Shown here: positions 59,966-64,000 of the stretch, in pieces
Layout of the letters: every line of letters begins with the position of its first letter
Numbering within the stretch: the stretch's first letter is position 1
NCBI GenBank assembly: GCA_016795155.1
Contig: JAEUIE010000005.1
Span: 62,001 to 126,000 of the forward strand
From: Planctomycetia bacterium
GTDB taxonomy: Bacteria; Planctomycetota; Planctomycetia; Gemmatales; HRBIN36
Length of the DNA: 64,000 nucleotides
Direction: 5' to 3'
The notes under the pieces: generated by a model
What the model saw: the letters and a program-made list of their open reading frames with translations, nothing else
Database searches by the model: none
Told to the model about the DNA's origin: nothing
Made by a program: the position numbers and the translations under genes

Positions 59966-61213
59966 TCAATCCGCATCGGTTAGCAAGTGTCCGAGTTTTT
60001 CTTTTTTGGTCTGAAGATATCGCTGATTGTAATCGGTGGCTGGTACTTGAATGGGAACCCGTTCGACGATCTTGAGGCCAAAGCCTTCCACGCCGACGAC
60101 TTTCTTGGGGTTATTGGTCAGCAGGCGGATATTGCGAATGCCCAGGTCTGCCAGGATTTGTGCGCCGATGCCATAGTGTCGTAAATCGGCAGCGAAGCCG
60201 AGGGCACGGTTAGCTTCAACCGTATCAAGGCCCTTTTCCTGTTGCAGGGAATAGGCCTTCAGCTTGTTAAGTAAGCCAATGCCTCGTCCTTCCTGACGCA
60301 TATAGAGCAGAACGCCTTGACCTTCGCGGGCAATCTGGGCCAGGGCATGTTTCAATTGTGGGCCACAGTCGCAAAGCTGGCTGCCGAGTATATCACCTGT
60401 CAGGCATTCGCTGTGAATGCGCACCAGCACCGGATCATCCTGCACAGGCACCTGGCCCGTGGTGGGGTCTATGACACCAAGATTTCCAGCACAGATAGCC
60501 AAGTGTGGTTCGGGATCGACAACGCTGCTGTAAGCAAACAAACGGAATGGGCCAAATTCAGTGGGCAGATCAACGGTCAGTTCCCGTTTGACCAGTTTCT
60601 CGCGAGTGCGGCGGTATTCGATCAGTGCTGCAATGGTCGTCATCTTCAGTTGATGCGTCTTGCAATATTCGATGAGGTCAGGGACGCGGGCCATGCGTCC
60701 ATCAGCAGTCAGAATTTCACAGATTACCGCAGCTTCCTGAAACCCGGCCAGGCGGGCCAGATCCGTGCTGCCTTCGGTATGTCCGGCACGCACCAGTACA
60801 CCACCTGGAGCAGCGCGTAAGCCATCAACGTGACCAGGCTTGGCCAAGTCGGCAGGCGTGGTGCGTGGGTCCATCGCTACTTGGATAGAACGAGCTCGAT
60901 CAAACGCACTGGTGCCGGTGGTAACACCAGTCTTGGCGTCAAACTTGACGGTGAATGCAGTGCCGGTGCGAGTCGTGTTGATGGTGGTTTGCGGCTCCAG
61001 CCCCAGGCGATCGCAGATGGCAGGCGACATCGACAGGCAGACAATGCCTCGTCCCTGGGTGAGCATGAAATTGATTGCCTCGGGCGTGACCTTTTCTGCG
61101 AGGAGAACGAGGTCACCTTCGTTTTCGCGGTGCTCATCATCAACGAGGACGATCATGCGACCGGCTTTAAGTTCCGCCAGGGCTTCTTCAATACTGCAAA
61201 AGGGGCTCGACAT
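59966..61213 (-). CDS. ribBA: Bifunctional RibBA (DHBP synthase / GTP cyclohydrolase II)
   Basis: The 415-residue enzyme catalyses two entry steps of riboflavin synthesis. Residues 1 to about 205 are 3,4-dihydroxy-2-butanone-4-phosphate synthase ([46 protein letters not shown]). Residues about 206-415 are GTP cyclohydrolase II, with zinc cysteines in [20 protein letters not shown] and [12 protein letters not shown] and the arginine-tyrosine region [11 protein letters not shown] looked for an FMN riboswitch upstream and did not find one. Confidence 0.95.
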   Translation of the reverse strand: MSSPFCSIEEALAELKAGRMIVLVDDEHRENEGDLVLLAEKVTPEAINFMLTQGRGIVCLSMSPAICDRLGLEPQTTINTTRTGTAFTVKFDAKTGVTTGTSAFDRARSIQVAMDPRTTPADLAKPGHVDGLRAAPGGVLVRAGHTEGSTDLARLAGFQEAAVICEILTADGRMARVPDLIEYCKTHQLKMTTIAALIEYRRTREKLVKRELTVDLPTEFGPFRLFAYSSVVDPEPHLAICAGNLGVIDPTTGQVPVQDDPVLVRIHSECLTGDILGSQLCDCGPQLKHALAQIAREGQGVLLYMRQEGRGIGLLNKLKAYSLQQEKGLDTVEANRALGFAADLRHYGIGAQILADLGIRNIRLLTNNPKKVVGVEGFGLKIVERVPIQVPATDYNQRYLQTKKEKLGHLLTDAD

Positions 61214-61345
61214 GACAAACCTGAAAAAGAAGGGTGCCAGCTATCATTCTATGAGTGCGTCCGGCCTGTTATCAGAACGGAAATCGAAAAGTAGAGAGAC
61301 GTGCAATTTCTGTGATATTAAATACTCAACATCCGGTGATCGTGC

Positions 61346-61377
61346 CACACTTCGATGTGTACTCACGTCGAAGTGTG
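61346..61377. terminator. Hairpin between ribBA and the exported unknown gene
   Basis: A perfect 10-bp stem CACACTTCGA/TCGAAGTGTG encloses a 12-base loop. It lies between the end of the leftward unknown gene and the start of ribBA, so it could terminate the former. There is no strong T tract. Confidence 0.45.
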
Positions 61378-61494
61378 CTGCTATTGCTTGCGTGTCTCTC
61401 TGATTAAATGTGATGCCACTTTGTTCTTCGCAACCACACCCCGACTGAGTACAGTCGGAGTATGGTACTGATTCCGAGTGCAATTGCCTTTGGC

Positions 61495-63777
61495 TTATTC
61501 AACGGTTGCCAGATTGGAGAAAATCACCCGGCCGGTGTTACGTTTGAGAGGATCAACTACTTCGAGGCTGATCTTGGGATGAATTTCCGCCTGTTCCGTG
61601 GAAAGCTGATCGCCAGTAGTATCGGGGGCTTTGCCAGTCAGTTGCAGGGCAAACTTTCCGCCGCCAGCAGGCACCGTAAAGCGGAGGATGCTCTGATACA
61701 GGCTGCCTCGCTTGCTGTGTTCCACACGGTCTGCTAGAACCGGTGAACGGGCGATGACTTCATAGGCATCTGCAGGAAGCTGCTTACCCGCGCCATCTCG
61801 TTCCTTGAGTACTTTGATGCTGAAATCGGCTTGCGGTTTGCGATAAATGTCTCCACTGTCGCCGGTAGCAGCATGCACTTCAAACCAGTTCAGGGTGACT
61901 TGCACGACCGTGTTTTCGGGAAGTATGGTAACTGCAGAGGAGGCTGCACCGAAAGGTTTCCAGGCAAGCTGAGCCAGATCGTGCCGAGCAGCTGATTTCG
62001 ATGCAGTAAATTCCATGACCTGATCGCCATTGTTGTCGCGGAACAGACCAGTCCAGACCTGGCCTGGGCGGTTGAGTGTTGCCTGGTACCACTTGGCGCC
62101 ACGCAGAACATCGTGGGTCAGGAAGCGAAGCCTTGGAGCTTGGCCGGGCAGGTCAGCGTAGCCATCGGTCCATTGCATGGTAACGCAGACGGTCTTAGCG
62201 CCTTTCAGGCTGGCCATATCGTGAATGAATTGCTCGAAGCGGATGCCACGCTGGAAGTGGGCTTTGTCAAGAGCATCAAGCGCTTCCTGTCGTTTCTGAT
62301 ATTCGAGTCGCTTGGCTTTGGTGGCATCGTCCAGTGTGAAATCATTCAGTATTCGGTTGCGCATGACACGCAGTTCCAGTTTTTCATTTTCGATGCGAGT
62401 GGTTTCCTCAGCCCATTCTTCCTTGCGGTTCAAAAGGGCTGGTGTCAGCCAGGGTTTGCCTAAGACCGATTCACCCAATTGCTGAAGCTGGAACGGAGAA
62501 CCAGCATCGATTCGTACCAGAACGACTTCATCGTGAGGATTCTGCTTCAGGAATTCTTTTGCCAGGAGTGTGCTTTGGCCAGGTGCATCGCCTTCTGGCA
62601 GAGGTGCAGGCTTCAGATCTGGATTGAGTTCAGCGGTTGCGTCAATTAACCTGGTGTTTTTGGGGAATCCTTCACCGATCCATTTTTCAAACTGTCGGAA
62701 ATCATCACCAATGATCACGGCACGTTTTGCGGGTTTAGGCAGCGTGGCAGGAATGTGTGCAACTGGCAGGGTACCCAGTTCCTGGCCAATGGCTGCGAAC
62801 TCAACCGCGCCGAGTTGTGAGGCAGGGAAGGGGCGGGCGATTTGAGGCAATCGCACGGTTGAGATATTGTCCTGCTTAGCCAGTTCGGTGATGCGTGATG
62901 GAGGAGCCAGGCCGGTGACAATTGGCCCCAGGCTGCCTTCGGTGATGAACATGGTTTCAGAGCGGAGCAGTTGCAGGCGGAAGTCGTTGTCCAGTTGTGG
63001 GCTACGCAGCACCAGTTCCAGATGCATGAACTTGTCCAGGTCGCCATCTGGAACCTTGGTCAGGTAACCTTTCAAGTCAGGGCTGATCTTGTCGAGATAT
63101 TCTTTGCCAGCAGGTGCTGCGGTCGGTTGTGCAATATCGGGTACAGGGGGTGATGTTTCTGCAATGACAATAGCCAATCGTACAAGTGGTGTCTTGCCAG
63201 CGACTGCACTGGCAGCTTTCAGGGAAGTAGGTAGAGTCACTTCCAAGTTGGAGTTAAGCAGGGCATCGAGGGCAGCAACGGGAAGTCGGCCGAGCATCCT
63301 GGTATGCTGTTGATGGTCAGCGCCTTCGTTTTCGATGAAGCCGAGCGGCTTAAGTTGCTCGCGGGCAAGCTGGTAGAGTTCTCGCTGTCTGTCGGATCCG
63401 GTGATATTCAGAATCAGGCGAACCAGGACTGTCTGCTGTGCATCGGCAGGAAGTTGATATCCTTCTGGAAGCAGAACAGCTACTCGCAGAAACCGTTCGA
63501 GTCGCAGAGTGGAGATGCCTGATGCAGGGATAGTGCCTGAGAGCATTTCACCAAAGAGTTCTGCACGGGGTAATCCGGGAGCAGCTTTGAACCCTGCTTG
63601 TTCAAGTCTTGCCAGCATCTGCTTGTAGTAGGCATAACGCTGCTGAAGTTCGGCATCGATTTTGTAACGGAGGCGAACGAGGTACTTTGTGGTGGATCCA
63701 GCAGTTTCGGGAGGCTGGGCGCTCAGGGTAATCCCAGTCATGCACAACAGACTGACGCAGAATAACAACCAGCGCAT
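61495..63777 (-). CDS. Large exported protein of unknown function
   Basis: I do not recognise a named domain. The 760-residue protein has a signal peptide (LLFCVSLLCMTGITLSAQ). The N-terminal part has an alternating pattern like small ferredoxin-like folds (TKYLVRLRYKIDAELQQRYAYY, TVLVRLILNITGSDRQRELY). A middle region around KRAVIIGDDFRQFEKWIGEG looks like a Rossmann-type alpha/beta domain with no catalytic serine visible. The C-terminal third (from about 530) is beta-rich (TVVQVTLNWFEVHAATGDSG). It might be a degenerate peptidase-like scaffold, but that is a guess. It is monocistronic. Confidence 0.7.
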   Translation of the reverse strand: MRWLLFCVSLLCMTGITLSAQPPETAGSTTKYLVRLRYKIDAELQQRYAYYKQMLARLEQAGFKAAPGLPRAELFGEMLSGTIPASGISTLRLERFLRVAVLLPEGYQLPADAQQTVLVRLILNITGSDRQRELYQLAREQLKPLGFIENEGADHQQHTRMLGRLPVAALDALLNSNLEVTLPTSLKAASAVAGKTPLVRLAIVIAETSPPVPDIAQPTAAPAGKEYLDKISPDLKGYLTKVPDGDLDKFMHLELVLRSPQLDNDFRLQLLRSETMFITEGSLGPIVTGLAPPSRITELAKQDNISTVRLPQIARPFPASQLGAVEFAAIGQELGTLPVAHIPATLPKPAKRAVIIGDDFRQFEKWIGEGFPKNTRLIDATAELNPDLKPAPLPEGDAPGQSTLLAKEFLKQNPHDEVVLVRIDAGSPFQLQQLGESVLGKPWLTPALLNRKEEWAEETTRIENEKLELRVMRNRILNDFTLDDATKAKRLEYQKRQEALDALDKAHFQRGIRFEQFIHDMASLKGAKTVCVTMQWTDGYADLPGQAPRLRFLTHDVLRGAKWYQATLNRPGQVWTGLFRDNNGDQVMEFTASKSAARHDLAQLAWKPFGAASSAVTILPENTVVQVTLNWFEVHAATGDSGDIYRKPQADFSIKVLKERDGAGKQLPADAYEVIARSPVLADRVEHSKRGSLYQSILRFTVPAGGGKFALQLTGKAPDTTGDQLSTEQAEIHPKISLEVVDPLKRNTGRVIFSNLATVE

Positions 63778-64000
63778 AGCGTGCGTACCCCTCTATGAGA
63801 CTGCGGCAGAGACCCTTCCCCTATTGTTCCATGCAGAACGGGAATATGAAAGATAAGGTAAGAGAGATAATCCACGCGAGTGCAACATCAGACGGTAGGG
63901 TCGATCTCTCTAAGCCTGACTTGCATAATCGTTAAGGTCGTTATAGCTATCAGAGTCTTCCTGGTGTGAACCTGACACATCTTATTCAGCTTGTATTCCC

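Noticed and set aside
61214-61494. FMN riboswitch upstream of ribBA
   Set aside because: I could not find the conserved RFN-element core in the leader; only a simple hairpin is present.

Overview
This 64-kb window looks like chromosomal DNA of a planctomycete, probably of the Gemmata/Zavarzinella type. The evidence is the gene content: a fusion of ThuA, PVC-type dehydrogenase and cytochrome c, a formylglycine sulfatase, ECF sigma factors each followed by an anti-sigma gene, a Ser/Thr kinase fused to TPRs, a TIGR03067-type small exported protein, many exported proteins of unknown function, and LpxC with an OmpH-like chaperone. Most of the window is ordinary core genome of moderate G+C. A more G+C-rich patch (about 1.69-3.49 kb) carrying cupin, HxlR and isochorismatase genes looks acquired and rearranged.

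Layout. 0-1.6 kb: end of a HAD phosphatase and a ceramidase-like protein. 1.7-3.5 kb: the G+C-rich patch with a truncated cupin, an HxlR repressor and a chimeric isochorismatase-cupin gene. 4-5.1 kb: ECF sigma and partner. 5.1-10.4 kb: rplU, an ATP-grasp ligase, a DadA-like oxidase, rplM-rpsI, der. 10.6-17.4 kb: thioredoxin-like lipoprotein, selenium-binding protein SBP56, miaB, an exported methyltransferase, an exported protein of unknown function. 17.4-20.3 kb: an outer-membrane group (Gfo/Idh dehydrogenase, lpxC, OmpH/Skp). 20.6-25.5 kb: second sigma/anti-sigma pair, rdgB, rho, thyX. 26.1-28.1 kb: sulfite oxidase-like molybdoenzyme and an ICMT-like methyltransferase. 28.4-30.5 kb: the selenocysteine cluster. 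30.5-43.2 kb: tandem cyanophycinase-like protein, PpiC chaperone, S41 protease, TIGR03067-like protein, membrane cytochrome c, kinase-TPR, PilZ, M32 carboxypeptidase, sulfatase. 43.4-47.7 kb: giant PVC-type protein. 47.7-48.8 kb: a REP-associated transposase (RAYT) flanked by five 71-nt palindromic repeats. 48.8-64 kb: glycosyltransferase, rhomboid, diguanylate cyclase, pxpB, rpiB, ribosomal protein S1, a PolB-type exonuclease, thioesterase, cytochrome c'-like protein, a rhodanese operon, K+ channel, ribBA and a large exported unknown.

The most notable content is at 28.4-30.5 kb. A complete selenocysteine tRNA (anticodon UCA, 8-bp acceptor stem, long variable arm) is followed by two exported proteins. 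Each is interrupted only by one in-frame UGA, at exactly the place where a thioredoxin-type redox cysteine should be: a CxxU motif in the first, and a UGPC motif in a TlpA-like protein in the second. The second UGA is followed at the right distance by a 7-bp perfect hairpin with a GGUC tetraloop, the hallmark of a bacterial SECIS element. SBP56, a sulfite oxidase-like enzyme, a membrane cytochrome and a tandem rhodanese lie elsewhere in the window, so exported sulfur/selenium redox chemistry is a recurring theme. SelA, SelB and SelD are not present here and must be encoded elsewhere if the system works.

Starts were chosen by reading the ribosome-binding sites. Functional names rest on motif and family recognition, without database searches.
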